This document shows positions 11,018 through 21,765 of a stretch of DNA of 64,000 nt, one piece after another. Positions within the stretch are counted from its first letter, which is position 1; each line of letters starts with the position of its first letter. The position numbers and the translations under genes are program-made. Source of the stretch: Pomphorhynchus laevis. Its lineage: Eukaryota; Acanthocephala; Palaeacanthocephala; Echinorhynchida; Pomphorhynchidae. The DNA is taken from NCBI GenBank assembly GCA_012934845.2, contig WNNJ02001753.1, positions 1-64,000 of the forward strand. The letters run 5' to 3'. The notes beneath the pieces are model-generated. The model did no database searches. It worked only from the letters and a program-made list of their open reading frames with translations, and had not been told where the DNA came from.

Positions 11018-11420
11018 GAATTATTGGAGGTGGATCAAAGAAAAAAGGATTTTTTTTGATATTTCGCTAACTTCTGTTAGCATCTTCAGAAAATTACTAA
11101 TTTTCTGAAGATGGTAATTTTCTGAAGATGAAATAAGTTAATTTATTTATCTAAGGTAATTTTCATGAATTACAATAAAAACTATAATTTTTTATTGAAA
11201 TTTTATTTTTAATTAATTCGCTTCTAGTATTTTTTGTATCCATTCATTTCGTTTATTTTGATAAGAAATAAATTAGTTTTAGTTGATAATGATCCTTTAT
11301 TGATAAATAATTATTGGAAAATTGTAATTTTCTGAAGATGCTAACAGAAGTTAAAGAAATATCAAATAAACTTTTTATTTATTTTGATCCAGCTTCAATA
11401 ATGTTTTATCAATAATGGAT
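11018..11420. repeat. Palindromic element with hammerhead-like motifs, copy 1
   Basis: The left arm ends GGAGGTGGATCAAAG...CGCTAACTTCTGTTAGCATCTTCAG. The right arm begins CTGAAGATGCTAACAGAAG and ends with ATTTTGATCCAGC and ATGGATCATTATCAACTA, so the unit folds on itself. The same arm sequence is next to the GIY-YIG frame at 50.3-50.7 kb, where ATGGATCATTATCAACTATT is the start of that frame. This suggests the palindrome is built from the 5' end of the same Penelope-like family. Confidence 0.75.
11058..11089 (-). ncRNA. Candidate hammerhead-like core
   Basis: On the minus strand the order is CTGAAGA, a 6-bp hairpin GCTAAC-AGAA-GTTAGC, then GAAAT and ATC. Hammerhead ribozymes have CUGANGA, stem II, GAAA, stem III and an NUH cleavage triplet. 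Here one extra U sits between CUGAAGA and the stem, and stem III would be absent or formed in a dimer. It is a candidate only. Mates are at 11332-11363(+), 12452-12483(-), 12509-12540(+), 50533-50564(-) and 50627-50658(-). Confidence 0.4.
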
Positions 11421-12380
11421 CATTATCAACTATTTAAAATAATTTTTAACAGTTAAATGAAACGCCGAAGACAAAATAAAACTAGAGGACTAGATATTTT
11501 CATCGTTTGAAAGAAAGCCGGTAGCTTGTAATTAAAAAAATCGAGTTTTAAAAATTTGACGATTGATTTTAAGAAATGATTCAAATTATTTATAGCTCCG
11601 TGTTGATGCATACAAATGATTGGTTCACCTCTAATATCAATAGTTTTCATTGCAATTTACTATATAAATACATTTTAAAAGTATTGAAATAAATCATTAG
11701 CGATGAAAATAATTGTAGAAATCAATAAAAATAATTTATAACTGAAATGATTAGCATGATCTAATAATAGTGTTTAGAAAACAGTAATTTACTACTGGAT
11801 TTTTATTCAAAATGTTTCATAATAGTATCAAAAATGCTACTTCAAATGTTCTGCAATTTACGTTTTTTAAAACGTAAAGTATTAAAAAAATAAAATACGT
11901 ATTTTTTTAATTTGCTTAATTTCTCAAAGTAAATAATTAAAAAAATAATTTAATATTAAGTACAACGCGGTAAAGCATCTAATAAAGCATTGCATAATTA
12001 TATTTCTCGTTATAACCTATATCTATTCTGGGCGAAATGACGTGTATTAAACTGTACAAAATGTGTTTAAGTGACTCGGTATATAATGTTACCAATCATA
12101 TCATTTATAATGTTATAATTGGTATGTATAAGTAATATATTATACATAATATATTATACATAATTGGTATTAAAAATTCTACTTAAAAGGTGCTGCAGTT
12201 TCAGGATTTTTCTACATAATAAATCCAGAATTTTTTTATATTTTGTTATATTTTAATTTTGTTATATTGGATGACATTTTTACATAATATTTAATAGAAA
12301 AATTAAAAAATACAGTATTTGATACGGTTTCAATAATAATTTTCCTGGTCAATGACTTTTAATATTGAGTTTATCTAAAA

Positions 12381-12611
12381 TAGTTGATAATGATCCATTA
12401 TTGATAACGACTTATTGCAGCTGGATCAAATAAAAGAGGAAATTTTTTATTGATATTTTGCTAACCTCTGCTAGCATATTCAGAAAATTACATTTTTATG
12501 TAATATAGCTGAAGATGCTAACAGCGATTAGCGAAATATCAATAAAAAATTTCCTCTTTTCTTTGATCCAGCTCCATTAATTCTTTATCAATAATGGATC
12601 ATTATCAACTA
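12381..12611. repeat. Palindromic element with hammerhead-like motifs, copy 2
   Basis: A 231-bp near-perfect palindrome with arms of about 100 bp. The outer ends are TAGTTGATAATGATCC and its reverse complement. The inner arms hold the CTGAAGATGCTAACAGC...TTAGCGAAATATC motif on each strand. The non-paired centre is roughly 20 bp. It looks like a small non-autonomous hairpin element of the same family as copy 1. Confidence 0.85.
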
Positions 12612-13860
12612 TTTATATTAATTTTAAACTATATATGTTTCGATCAGATAAGATATAGCTAATTAGGTTGACTAATTAGCTAATTAGCTATGTTTCGATC
12701 AGGTAAGTTATATCTTTCAATCAGATAAGTCATTCATCAAAATTGTTCAATTTTCAATTTATCTAATAATCTAATTAAAAATGTGTACATTTGGAAATGG
12801 ATGTAACTTCAACTAACACAAAATCGTGCTTAATGAATATTTGACATAAATTTGAAACCCATAAAAGTTAATTTTTGGGTTCCTGCAACATTAAAAATAA
12901 TTCTTTATTAAAAACATTTAAGATACTTAAAAAATTTAAAATTCGATTAAAATTTGTTAAAAACATAACGTTAAATGTTTAGCAAATGCGCAAACGAATG
13001 CTTTAAAATCCAATAAAATAAGATTATAAATATCGGGATGATAATTTTGTCGTATTCCTTCATTGTAGATTACGTAGTAGTATTGATAGTTCAGTCAGCC
13101 TATCTGTGCTTGACGGTCTGTTAACCTTTATTTATTGTCATTGATTTTATGGGTTGACTCATATCAGGTATTTGTTTGTTGATTTCTAAGAAAATTGAAG
13201 TATTTTTAATTAAACCAAAAAGATGTTATTTTTTCTTTTTTCATAAAAAATTGATAGCTACTGCTACCGTCTTCAGAATTAAAAAAAAACTGTAAAAATT
13301 AGGTACATATACTTATCAAAATTATTTTCCCTTTAAAATGACACAAATATATAATTATATATAATTTTTCGACGAAGACTTTCACATTAAGCGATCAACG
13401 CGTGAAATCCTCTGCCTGATAACATTGTGAGCAAATCTTATGCATAATCATTCAAAGTACAGTTTATGCGTTGGATAAGTTGTGAACGTACTCCTTGGCT
13501 GGAGAACTACCCGTGGTGTTAGCTGTTTTTCGACGAAGATTACTAATATGTATTTTTATCTATCCGTTGTATTTTTCTATTTTTATTTTTATTTTCTGTT
13601 AGTAATCTGTGATCGGTCAAAACTGCCGTCTGGCAATAGACCTGAAGTATAAATAATATATAATAGATTATAATATTAAATAATAATATACACATATTAT
13701 TTTTCCCTTGAAATGACACAAATATATAATTATAATGATGTCATTTTAAATAATAAATTTCATGATATTTTCATCAATAGCTTATAAAGACTTATTTTAA
13801 CGTTAAGTATATATATATTCTACAATATTAGGTTTTCAAAATAAAATTTGCGATTCCCGT
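12612..13860. other. AT-rich gap, no gene seen
   Basis: There is no convincing frame. TTTTCGACGAAGA occurs twice, about 160 bp apart (13366 and 13528), around a slightly less AT-rich block, so this may be an unidentified short element. Confidence 0.35.
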
Positions 13861-13871
13861 ATAATGAGTTG

Positions 13872-13911
13872 AAGTGATGAGTTGGACTTTACTAAGTCCA
13901 ACTCATCACTT
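13872..13911. repeat. 18-bp-arm perfect palindrome at the 5' end of a truncated RT fragment
   Basis: AAGTGATGAGTTGGACTT, a 4-base loop, then its exact reverse complement. The right arm is part of the RT coding sequence that follows (translated KSNSSLM). The left arm is an inverted copy of it at the truncation point. Confidence 0.85.
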
Positions 13912-15660
13912 ATGTTCGGCATTAGGGTTATTTCTTCTAGCAATCGTGTCCAGCAAGGATACTCTCTTGGACCCTTTTTATACTCATTTACCATTAATTT
14001 CTTAACACACAGCTTGAAGTCTCCATTTGATACTCGGTATTTGGACAACGAGACCTTGGTTGGAATATACGATCTTCACTGTAGTGACGTGTTGCACATA
14101 TTATCCACAAAAGAAAAACTGGGTTTTAAACTAAACGTAGCTAAATGCGAGCTGTTCAGCAACAGTCCGATACTTTTCGGGGTCTAAAACGACTTTTGCC
14201 TGAACTGAGTTATATTTTCCGAAGTGAGGCATTGCTTCTCGGGTGCCCAATGGTTAATAGCCAATTTCCACAAACCCAATTCCCACAAAATCAATTCCCA
14301 CGAAAAAATAATAAAAATTTTCACCCCTTAATATTATTAAAAAGTGAGTTTAAATACAAATATTTTATATTATCATTTTTTTTATTAAAAATATATAAAA
14401 AAGTTTTATTAAAGGAATAGAAGTATATTTTACAAAACTAATTTGAATATCCAATTTAATTGATTGTTTTAGACCTACCATCAGAAGTTGTAAATCGATT
14501 TCTTCTCTCTCAAAACTCATCACAAGTCTAGCAATCTTCATTTCTTTGTTCACATATACTTTTCTAGATTTGAGTTTTCCACCAGCCCAAATTCTCCACA
14601 GCAAGAACTTCTTTACCCTTTTCACTCCTCATCCAGAAAATCTTAATTTTTAAGGGTGAAAATTTTTATTATTTTTTTTTGTGGGAATTGGGTCCGTGGG
14701 AATTGGGTTTGTGGAAATTGGGACACCACGGTGCCTAATATCTGGCGTTGATCACATTCAAACACGAATTAAGGTCGCCTTAACCAGCTAGGATGTATGG
14801 GTAAGCAGTTATCTTTGCTTCGTTGTCAGAATGAACTCATACTGATGTCCAGTGCGTTAAGTCTTCCACGGATTGTGCATCTTAGAGCATCACCCTGCTA
14901 CGAGTACCCCGACCTTCTGAGGAATTTCGATGAGTTGCAGTTGCAAATTGCCAGGGACACTAAACGTAAAAATCGATGGGCTTAAGGCTATTCAGGCGCT
15001 CATGCCAATTCATTTTGCTGACCTCGGTTTACAATCCGCATGCGACTTCGCAGTTCCAACCTTCGTCTGTCGTTATTCGCCTCGATCGAGATTGTGACTG
15101 CAATTTCGAAGAAATCCTCGCAGCTTTTTTAAATGCGCATTTGGATCCATGCCTGATCCATTTCACACTCTCAACTGCCGCAAATTTAAATCGCGTCACA
15201 GACGTCATGCGGCAGTAAACAATTTAATACTGAAGCACTCCTTATTGCAGGCGTTCCCGCAAGTCATGATCCCCCGGGACTCTGTAGGAACGAGAGTAAA
15301 CGGGCAGACGGTGTGCCCTTAGTCCCATAAAGCTCCGATCATCTTCAGGTCTGGAATTACACATGTCTCAATCCTCTAGCGCAGAGCTGGTGAGCAACTC
15401 TGATTAATTCAGCAAATGCCGCGCCCTCTGAAGCCCAACATCGCAAGCGCCCCAAATACATAGAACTGGACAGCGAGCTTGTCCCGGTTGCGGTATATAT
15501 TCTCTGTTATCCCGGCGAATCTGCAATTGAGTTTCTGGGCGTTCTCGGGACTCGATTAGAAAAATTACTCAAGAGCCTGGTGCAAGTAGATTTCTATTAC
15601 AACGAATTAGCGCTGAAATTCAACGGAGACACAACAACGCGTGCATGTTGAAAATCATGT
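13890..15660 (+). pseudogene. Decayed RT element with C-terminal nuclease-like region, copy 1
   Basis: The frame 13882-14187 shows SSSNRVQQGYSLGPFLYS and RYLDNETLVGIYD, where the palm YLDD is changed to YLDN, then GFKLNVAKCELFSNS. After an inserted inverted-repeat element, LSLPRIVHLRASPCYEYPDLL resumes at about 14860. Further on, broken frames give AGVPASHDPPGLCRNESKRADG, KRPKYIELDSELVPVAVY and LQRISAEIQRRHNN. They match the C-terminal half of a metazoan retrotransposon family in which a Zn-binding and restriction-like nuclease region follows the RT. The family name is uncertain. The changed YLDD, many frameshifts and the insertion make it dead. Confidence 0.65.
14261..14721. mobile_element. 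460-bp inverted-repeat element inserted in the RT pseudogene
   Basis: The left end CCAATTTCCACAAACCCAAT and the right end ATTGGGTTTGTGGAAATTGG are exact reverse complements. The similarity continues inward for about 80 bp, through AATTCCCAC and AAAATTTTCACCCCTTAA. No clear target duplication is visible. The interior carries a minus-strand frame (14625-14365), with WRIWAGGKLKSRKVYVNKEM and EIARLVMSFEREEIDL-like sequence, that is not part of the arms. This could be a captured gene fragment. It is best described as a MITE-like non-autonomous DNA element of unknown superfamily. Confidence 0.75.
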
Positions 15661-16207
15661 CAGTGGACCCCGTCTCGTCTTTCTTTTTTAAGATGATTTG
15701 CTTTTAGCAAAATTGTTTTTAAAAGAAAAATAAAATCATTATTTTTATTTTATTTTTTTTAAAAAGATTAAATCATTATAATAAGAATGAATGGACGCAA
15801 TAACATCAGAAGGAAGTAGCAAATTAAATAATTACATTTATATATTGCTCTTTATGAAAAGTATGATACTATCAGGATAAATATTAATTAAAATGAACGT
15901 TAACAGGATTGTAAAAAGAAATGAAATCCATGCAGTGCACTCAATTGGTATTGATGACTTTTTTTTATAAAAACCCAAAATTCAAAGATTTACAACTTTG
16001 AATTAAACTAAATTTTTTATTTAAAATGTTTTTAAAAATATATAAATTAATTTAATATTATTTGATCAATGTATTAATTGTTTTTATTAATTGGGTGATC
16101 GTTTATAATATTAATATTATATTATTAAACATGATAATATGAAATAATATATTAAAAAACAAATAACGGAAATACAATGACAATCGTATGAGGATCCCAT
16201 TACCTAC
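15661..16207. other. AT-rich gap, no gene seen
   Basis: Only AT-rich sequence with short inverted runs, for example TTTTTATTTT-type tracts near 15710-15770. No frame or repeat family is recognised. Confidence 0.4.
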
Positions 16208-16635
16208 CATTTGCATTTTCTATTTGTGTGTTATTTCTGTATAATAATTAAAAAATATTAATAATATTAGATATGATAATATATAATAGATTATAAATAT
16301 ATATAAGATAATATATATAATATATTATTAATATAAAATCATATATTATATAAAATATGATAATATAAAATTACTATATAATTTTATATTTTATAATTTT
16401 ATAAAATTATATATCCTGGCAATATTTATATTAATATATTCGCATAAATATATTAATATAAATAATATTAATATAATATTATTTAATATGATAATATATA
16501 ATAGATTATAATAATACTTAAGATAATATATAATGTATTATTTATATAATCAAATATTATATAATAATATACAACTCCCAGTAGTTAATAGATGCTTCGA
16601 ATTTAACTTTCGAATTTTAAATATGCTAGTATTTA
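16208..16635 (+). repeat. Left member of a 430-bp inverted repeat pair (mate at 63571-64000)
   Basis: Reading from CCATTTGCATTTTCTATTTG to TTCGAATTTTAAATATGC, the sequence is the reverse complement of the last 430 bases of the window, with no difference that I could find by eye. The mate runs off the window edge, so the true length is unknown. The content is AT-rich and non-coding, except for an island with ACTCCCAGTAGTTAATAG. Confidence 0.9.
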
Positions 16636-16890
16636 ATTCAATGTAAAACCATTTATTAAGGCTTGCATCAGAACAAGAATTTAAGTTTTGAATTGACTAA
16701 TAAATAATATTTCAGCAGTATCACGATAAGTACAAATTGATAGTATCTCTTCGTGTTATTACTAATAACAATTAAACTGATGACGAAGCTAACCATAATG
16801 GGTAATTTAAAATAATATATTTTTTAAATATTATGTGTAGAAATTGGGATATTTTGAATATATAAAATTTTATAAAGCAATTTTACTTAC

Positions 16891-17577
16891 TGCAAATGCT
16901 TACTGGTCCGAATGGTAATATTGTTAGTTTAGTCGTTGTTGATTCAGATGTTGATTCGGTTGCTGATTGGGTTGTTAATTTAGTTGTCGATGTAGTTGTT
17001 GTGGGTGTCGATTTAGTTGTTGTGGGTGTTAATTTTGTTGTCGATTCAGTTTTTGTGGGTGTTGATTTTGTTGCCGATTCAGTTGCCGGTGGAGGTGTTG
17101 ATTTGATTGTCGATTCAGTTGTCGAATTAGTCGCCGATTCAGTTGCTGGTGGAGGTGTTGATGTGATTGTCGATTCAGTTGTCGAATTAGTTGCCGATTC
17201 AGTTGCTGGTGGAGGTGTTGATGTGATTGTCGATTCAGTTGTCGAATTAGTTGCCGATTCAGTTGCTGGTGGAGGTGTTGATGTGATTGTCGATAAAGTT
17301 GTCGAATTAGTCGCCGATCCAGATGCCGGTGGAGGTGTTGATGTGATTGTCGATTCAGTTGTCAAATTAGTTGCCGATTCAGTTGCCGGTGGAGGTGTTG
17401 ATGTGATTGTCGATAAAGTTGTCGAATTAGTTGCCGATTCAGTTGCTGGTGGAGGTGTTGATGTGATTGTCGATAAAGTTGTCGAATTAGTTGCCGATTC
17501 AGTTGCTGGTGGAGGTGTTGATGTGATTGTCGATTCAGTTGTTGATGAGGGTATCGGTTGGTTTGTTGATACTGGAG
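16891..17577 (-). CDS. Mucin-like Ser/Thr/Pro-rich repeat exon
   Basis: On the minus strand an AG acceptor (TTAG at 17578-17581) and a GTAAGT donor (16885-16890) bound a 687-bp exon with no stop. It encodes about eight near-identical 20-residue repeats of the type ATNSTTESTITSTPPPATES, then a Thr/Lys-rich part and LTILPFGPVSIC. Such repeats are typical of heavily O-glycosylated extracellular mucin-like proteins. Both introns would be phase 1, the usual phase of extracellular modules. The membrane exon at 20968-21107 ends in phase 1 and can splice directly to this one. The opposite strand is also open, but its Gly/Val/Asp repeat has no splice signals. Start and end of the gene are not seen. 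Confidence 0.7.
16950..17540. repeat. 60-bp coding minisatellite
   Basis: The unit is exactly 60 bp (20 codons) and repeats about eight times with few differences, mostly TTCAGT versus AAAGTT and CCGATTC versus CCGATCC. Its homogeneity points to recent expansion or gene conversion. Being a multiple of three, it keeps the mucin frame open. Confidence 0.95.
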
Positions 17578-18260
17578 CTAATTTATATTTTTATAATAAA
17601 ATATTATTCTAATTTTTATAGATCGAGACTTTAATATTAAATTTGATTGTTACGTTAACAATCAAAATATATATGGGCACTTAAATGATAAAATAATATA
17701 CGGTACTTGATGGTGTCTGGGAATGAGATGCCAATACACTATATTAAAACCTAATTCCAGGTATGTTCCGGATCACGCAGTACTCGGCACATACAAAATA
17801 TGTGGATTTAAGATTCTATATCACATGTAGCAACAAGCATTCGACGATTTCTTTTGGAAATATAGTTCTGAATTTAAACAAGGTGATTGGATAAACTCAA
17901 TAAAACAAGTATTTCTAAAACGATCGCTATATCAGTTTGGTTTGCATTGAGAATTCAACCGACTAGATAAGATATTTTACGGATATAGAGATAGGGAGTA
18001 AAATCAGATGATAAATAAAATGTTATTTTCTGTCACTGCACATATATTTTAATCAAAGCGGGATTAGTTTTAAAAGAATTAAAACTACAATCAACAGCAT
18101 TGTATCTAAATTGCATGCCAAAATGTAAAAATGGTGAGACAATATGTTAAACAAACTACACAAAAAGGCAAGTTTCACGTTAGGCTCCTTAAAACGTCGA
18201 TTTATTATCGATGTATCATACCCAAATGTTATAACTATAACGTCCATCTAACAAAAATTA
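17578..18260. other. Intronic or intergenic gap, no gene seen
   Basis: If the two minus-strand exons are joined, this lies in their intron. I see no convincing frame or repeat. Confidence 0.4.
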
Positions 18261-18282
18261 AAGCTTCAAGCAAATATAAAAT

Positions 18283-18740
18283 ATGGATAAAATTGAATCA
18301 ATAGAAGTATTATATATTTTGATAAATCAAAATTATTTAAAAGTAGGAACATTTATATTTAGACAAACAAATCAAATGGAAGGTAACAGTAGCCCAATTA
18401 TAGCTGACTTGTTTTTAAGCTTTATAGAATATTAATTTGTTCATAACTGTTTATAAAAAACTAAATTATATAAAGATATGAAATATATGTTTCGATACGT
18501 TGATGATATATGTGTATTTAATTCTAATAATTTTTATTCAATTAGTGAGCAAATTTATCCAGAAAGCCTTATTCTTAACAAAACCAATATGAATGATAAA
18601 GAAGGTGTATATCCTGATATGAACATTAAATTAACATTAACTAAAACTACTATTAATTTATATCGTAAAGATGACATATTTAAATTTACAATAAACATAT
18701 TTTTGCATGAGCATTCATGCATACCATATTATTAGATATA
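18283..18740 (+). pseudogene. Penelope-like reverse transcriptase fragment A
   Basis: Reads MDKIESIEVLYILINQNY, KVGTFIFRQ, then GNSSPIIADLFLSFIEY and MFRYVDDICVFNSN, the catalytic YVDD motif, followed by YRKDDIFKFT and HEHSCIPYY. The FPM part of the FPMGG motif has been replaced by NQM, and there are stops after FIEY and HNCL. It ends abruptly in the CIPY segment, right before a second copy of the same region. The domain resembles RTs of the Penelope group more than LINE RTs. Confidence 0.7.
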
Positions 18741-18754
18741 TCATACCATAATAT

Positions 18755-19360
18755 ATGGATAAAATTGAATTATTAGAATCCTTAAATATTTTAATAAATC
18801 AAAATTATTTAAAAGTAGGGACATCTATATTTAGACAAATAAAAGGTTTTCCAATGAAAGGTAATAGTAGCCCAATTATAGCTGACTTGTTTTTAAGCTT
18901 TATAGAATATGAATTTGTTCATAACTGTGTAAAAACTAAATCTAAACAATATAAATATATGAAATATATGTTTCGATACATTGATGATATATGTGTATTT
19001 AATTCTAATAATTTTTATTCAATTAGTGAACAAATTTATCCAGTTAGCCTTATTCTTGAAAAACTAATATTGATGATAAAGAATGTGTATATCTAGATAT
19101 GCACATTAAATTAACATTAACTAAAACTACTTTTAATTTATATCGTAAAGATGACATATATAAATTTACAAGAAACATATTTTTGCATGAGCATTCATGC
19201 ATACCATATAATATAAAATATAATACATTAAATAATGAAATTTTAAGAATTGCAACAATATGTAATGATATTGACTTTCTTCAAAATCATTTAAATAATT
19301 TAATAGATACATATTTTAAACTAGGTTACTATAAAATAATAAATAATAATATAAAATAAA
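18755..19360 (+). pseudogene. Penelope-like reverse transcriptase fragment B
   Basis: This is the best plus-strand copy of the family. Residues run MDKIELLESLNILINQNYLK, GTSIFRQIKGFPMKGNSSPI, IADLFLSFIEYEFVHN, MFRYIDDICVFNSNN, with YIDD as the catalytic motif, then YPVSLILEK. A one-base change moves the frame near 19080, after which MHIKLTLTKTTFNLYRKDD, FLHEHSCIPYNIKYNTLNN and LQNHLNNLIDTYFKLGYYK continue to 19359. The N-terminal part of the RT and the endonuclease are missing. It is followed by the family's 3' tail. Penelope-like assignment rests on motif layout and on the GIY-YIG frame of the same repeat context at 50 kb. Confidence 0.75.
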
Positions 19361-20095
19361 ATAAAAATATATAAAATAATCAGAAAATAGTAAAGTGTAT
19401 AAATAAACACAAAGAGAAAAAGATAAAACCAAAAAGAAAACAGTAAAATATATAAATTAAAAAATATATTTTTAAAACTCTAAAGAGAAAAATATTGATG
19501 GATAATAAATAATGTACTTTGCATTAGAATAATATACTAGATAATTAAATTTTATCAGATGAAATACGTCATTAGCATGTATTTGACCCCTCTTCTATGC
19601 TGGGTCAATGAATAGTGACGAAATTTGATAACATTTGCAGTTCTTCCTGAGGACCTCTAATCTTTATTCTGGTACATCGTCTGTTATTTATTAATCAATT
19701 CATAAAATTGACTTTTATTTTAAATTTCATTTATTTTAACTTGATTAAAATTATAGAAAATCTAAAAACAATTATTAATTTTATTATTTAATTATTAAAT
19801 TTTGATTTAGCATTATTATGTTTTGTTTATTTTATAATTATATTAAATACGTAGACTCAGTTATGTTGGGTAGAGGAGTTAGGGCCCGAAACCTGATAGC
19901 ATAGCAGTTCCTCCTGATGACATCTAATTCTTATTCTGATACATCGTCTGTTATTTATTAATCAATTCATAAAATTGACTTTTATTTCAAATTTCAATTT
20001 TAAATTTTAACTTGATATTAAAACTTATATAAAATTATTAAATTATTTAACATACGTATACTCAGTCACCTGATCTGATTATTCGATATGCGGTA
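19361..20095 (+). mobile_element. Two Penelope-like 3' tails in tandem
   Basis: The first tail (19361-19860) has the end of the RT region (GATGGATAATAAATAATG), the structured block, GATACATCG-like sequence, the TCAATTCATAAAATTGAC palindrome and the terminus TACGTAGACTCAG. A second, shorter tail starts at about 19866 in the middle of the structured block (GTTGGGTAGAGGAGTTAGGG) and ends ATACTCAGTCACCTGATC. Tandem tails of this kind suggest successive insertions into the same site or into each other. Confidence 0.75.
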
Positions 20096-20960
20096 TTTTC
20101 TCAGATGTAATTGTAACTTAAAGTGTGCGAAAGAAACACAGTATGCAGCTTTTATTTACTTGTTGACATGTGTGTTTTTAAGTCTAATTACTTGAAAATG
20201 AAATTTACAAATTCAACCTCATCGTAAAGAACACCCATACAAATGAAATTTCTTACAACTTAAATTTTTTCTCACCTTAAAAATTGAGGCCAACTGCCGG
20301 CTTGTACATTCAGTTGACTTTCACTTACTTTTAAAAATTATAATTATTTAATTAAATAATTATAATAAATTTATAATTTAAAATTAAATAAAATTATTTT
20401 AATAATTAAATATAATTATTAAAATTATAATTTATTTAATAAATAATCTATTTATATTTATCTATTTATTAAATTATTTATTATTTAATTACTTTATTTA
20501 TCATTATGTTAATAATGATAAATAATTACTCAGTTATTGATCTGATTCGTATTAAATAAACAACATATATGTTTGTGTATTTACTTGATAATAAGGCCAA
20601 ATTAACTTATAAAAACTTCACTTCTGTCGGTTTTAATTCTTACACTTGACTTGAAACAAACTTGGGCCTTTCACATACTCTAGATTTTTTTTGTGAAATC
20701 GTGTATGAATGTTACATCATTTATGTTTTATATGTTAATTCTTTAATTATATGCTCTAATTGTAGATTTTAAAAGCTTTCATCAAACAATGAGTTAAAAT
20801 GTCCATTTTTAATGTTGAGCAATCTTTATCTTTATCGCACTCCCGGAGCTAAGAGAATACTGAATATATAATCCTTTAAATGTAAATAGATATATTTTAC
20901 TATACTTCATATTCCCGTTTAATGCATCTAAGTCTAATAACAAAAAATGAGACTTTTGTA
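20096..20960. other. AT-rich gap, no gene seen
   Basis: Mostly AT-rich, with inverted AATTATTTAA-type runs (20340-20480). Small tail-like words (ATAATTACTCAGTTATTGAT) occur near 20520. Part may be intron of the minus-strand mucin gene. Confidence 0.4.
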
Positions 20961-20967
20961 GACTTAC

Positions 20968-21107
20968 GTATAGTGACTACTGTTGCAATTTGAATTCTTC
21001 GTAAGCTTTGAGTATTGCTCAACATTATACCAATCGATGTACCGATTGCACCGAGTGTCAAAATTGAAACTATAATGCACGTTGAAACCAGTGCCAATAG
21101 TTCATTT
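20968..21107 (-). CDS. Membrane-segment exon, probably of the mucin-like gene
   Basis: On the minus strand, an acceptor (TTTAG, exon from 21107) and a strong GTAAGT donor (exon ends 20968) bound 140 bp. The frame encodes NELLALVSTCIIVSILTLGA followed by IGTSIGIMLSNTQ, a hydrophobic helix of more than 20 residues, then a basic stretch SLRRIQIATVV. The left intron would be phase 2, the right one phase 1, which matches the mucin exon 3.4 kb downstream; the joined codon would be CCT. A single-pass protein with an extracellular mucin region is inferred. The start exon is not found. A Penelope-like tail is inserted only about 14 bp before the acceptor. Confidence 0.55.
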
Positions 21108-21120
21108 CTAAATGTTTATG

Positions 21121-21765
21121 AATCAAATCAGCTGAGTCTACGTATTTAATATAATTATAAAATAAACAAAACATAATAATGCTAAATCAAAATTTAATAA
21201 TTAAATAAATAATTATAAATAATAAATAATTGTTATAAGATTTTATATAATTTATATCAAGTTAAAATAAAAAATTGAAATTAAAAATAAAAGTCAATTT
21301 TTATGAATTGGCTAATAAATAATATACGATATATTCAATGATATACAATGTATGATAATAAGGAGTAGGGGTCATTAGGAGAAATTGCTATGTTATAAGA
21401 TTTCAACCCCCCCCCATTTCTCGACTCAACACAGCAGAGGGCTGAATACGGACTAATGACGTATTTTATCTGATGAAATTTGATTTTAAAGTATCTCATT
21501 CTAATACAAAGTATATTATTTATCATCCATTCATAAACATTTTCCACATATTATTTTAAATTTATTTTATATTACTGTGTTTTATTAATATTAAAAATAT
21601 TATCTAATATTATTAATAGTATTTTAATAGTATTTTGTTGATTTATATATTTTACTATTTTCTATTTGATTTTATTTTTATAGTAACCTAGTTTAAAATA
21701 TGCATCTATTAAATTATTTTAATGATTTTGAAGAAAACCAATATCGTCACAAATTAAGTTTATTG
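21121..21765 (-). mobile_element. Penelope-like 3' tail plus the end of the RT frame
   Basis: In minus-strand sense it begins at the RT end (LFINLINRC-type frame near 21700-21760), passes the structured block with a run of nine C (21409-21417 on the plus strand), and ends TACGTAGACTCAGCTGATTT at about 21125. It is inserted beside the membrane exon. A 52-bp copy of the adjoining host sequence is found again at 46.34-46.40 kb. Confidence 0.75.

Larger units (their letters stand above)
10844..11728. repeat. Direct repeat pair flanking a hairpin element
   Basis: A segment with CTAATATCAATAG, CAATTTACTATATAAAT and GTATTGAAATAAATCATTAG occurs at about 10844-11003 and again at about 11626-11728. 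The two copies flank the palindromic element at 11018-11420. A segmental duplication or a composite element would both fit. Confidence 0.6.

Noticed and set aside
16896-17612. Plus-strand 238-residue Gly/Val/Asp repeat frame
   Set aside because: It is open only because the 60-bp unit has no stop in this frame. The minus strand has matching splice sites, symmetric phases and a Ser/Thr/Pro mucin-type composition.
20340-20480. Replication origin-like AT-rich inverted runs
   Set aside because: Such runs are everywhere in this AT-rich DNA, and nothing specific marks this one.
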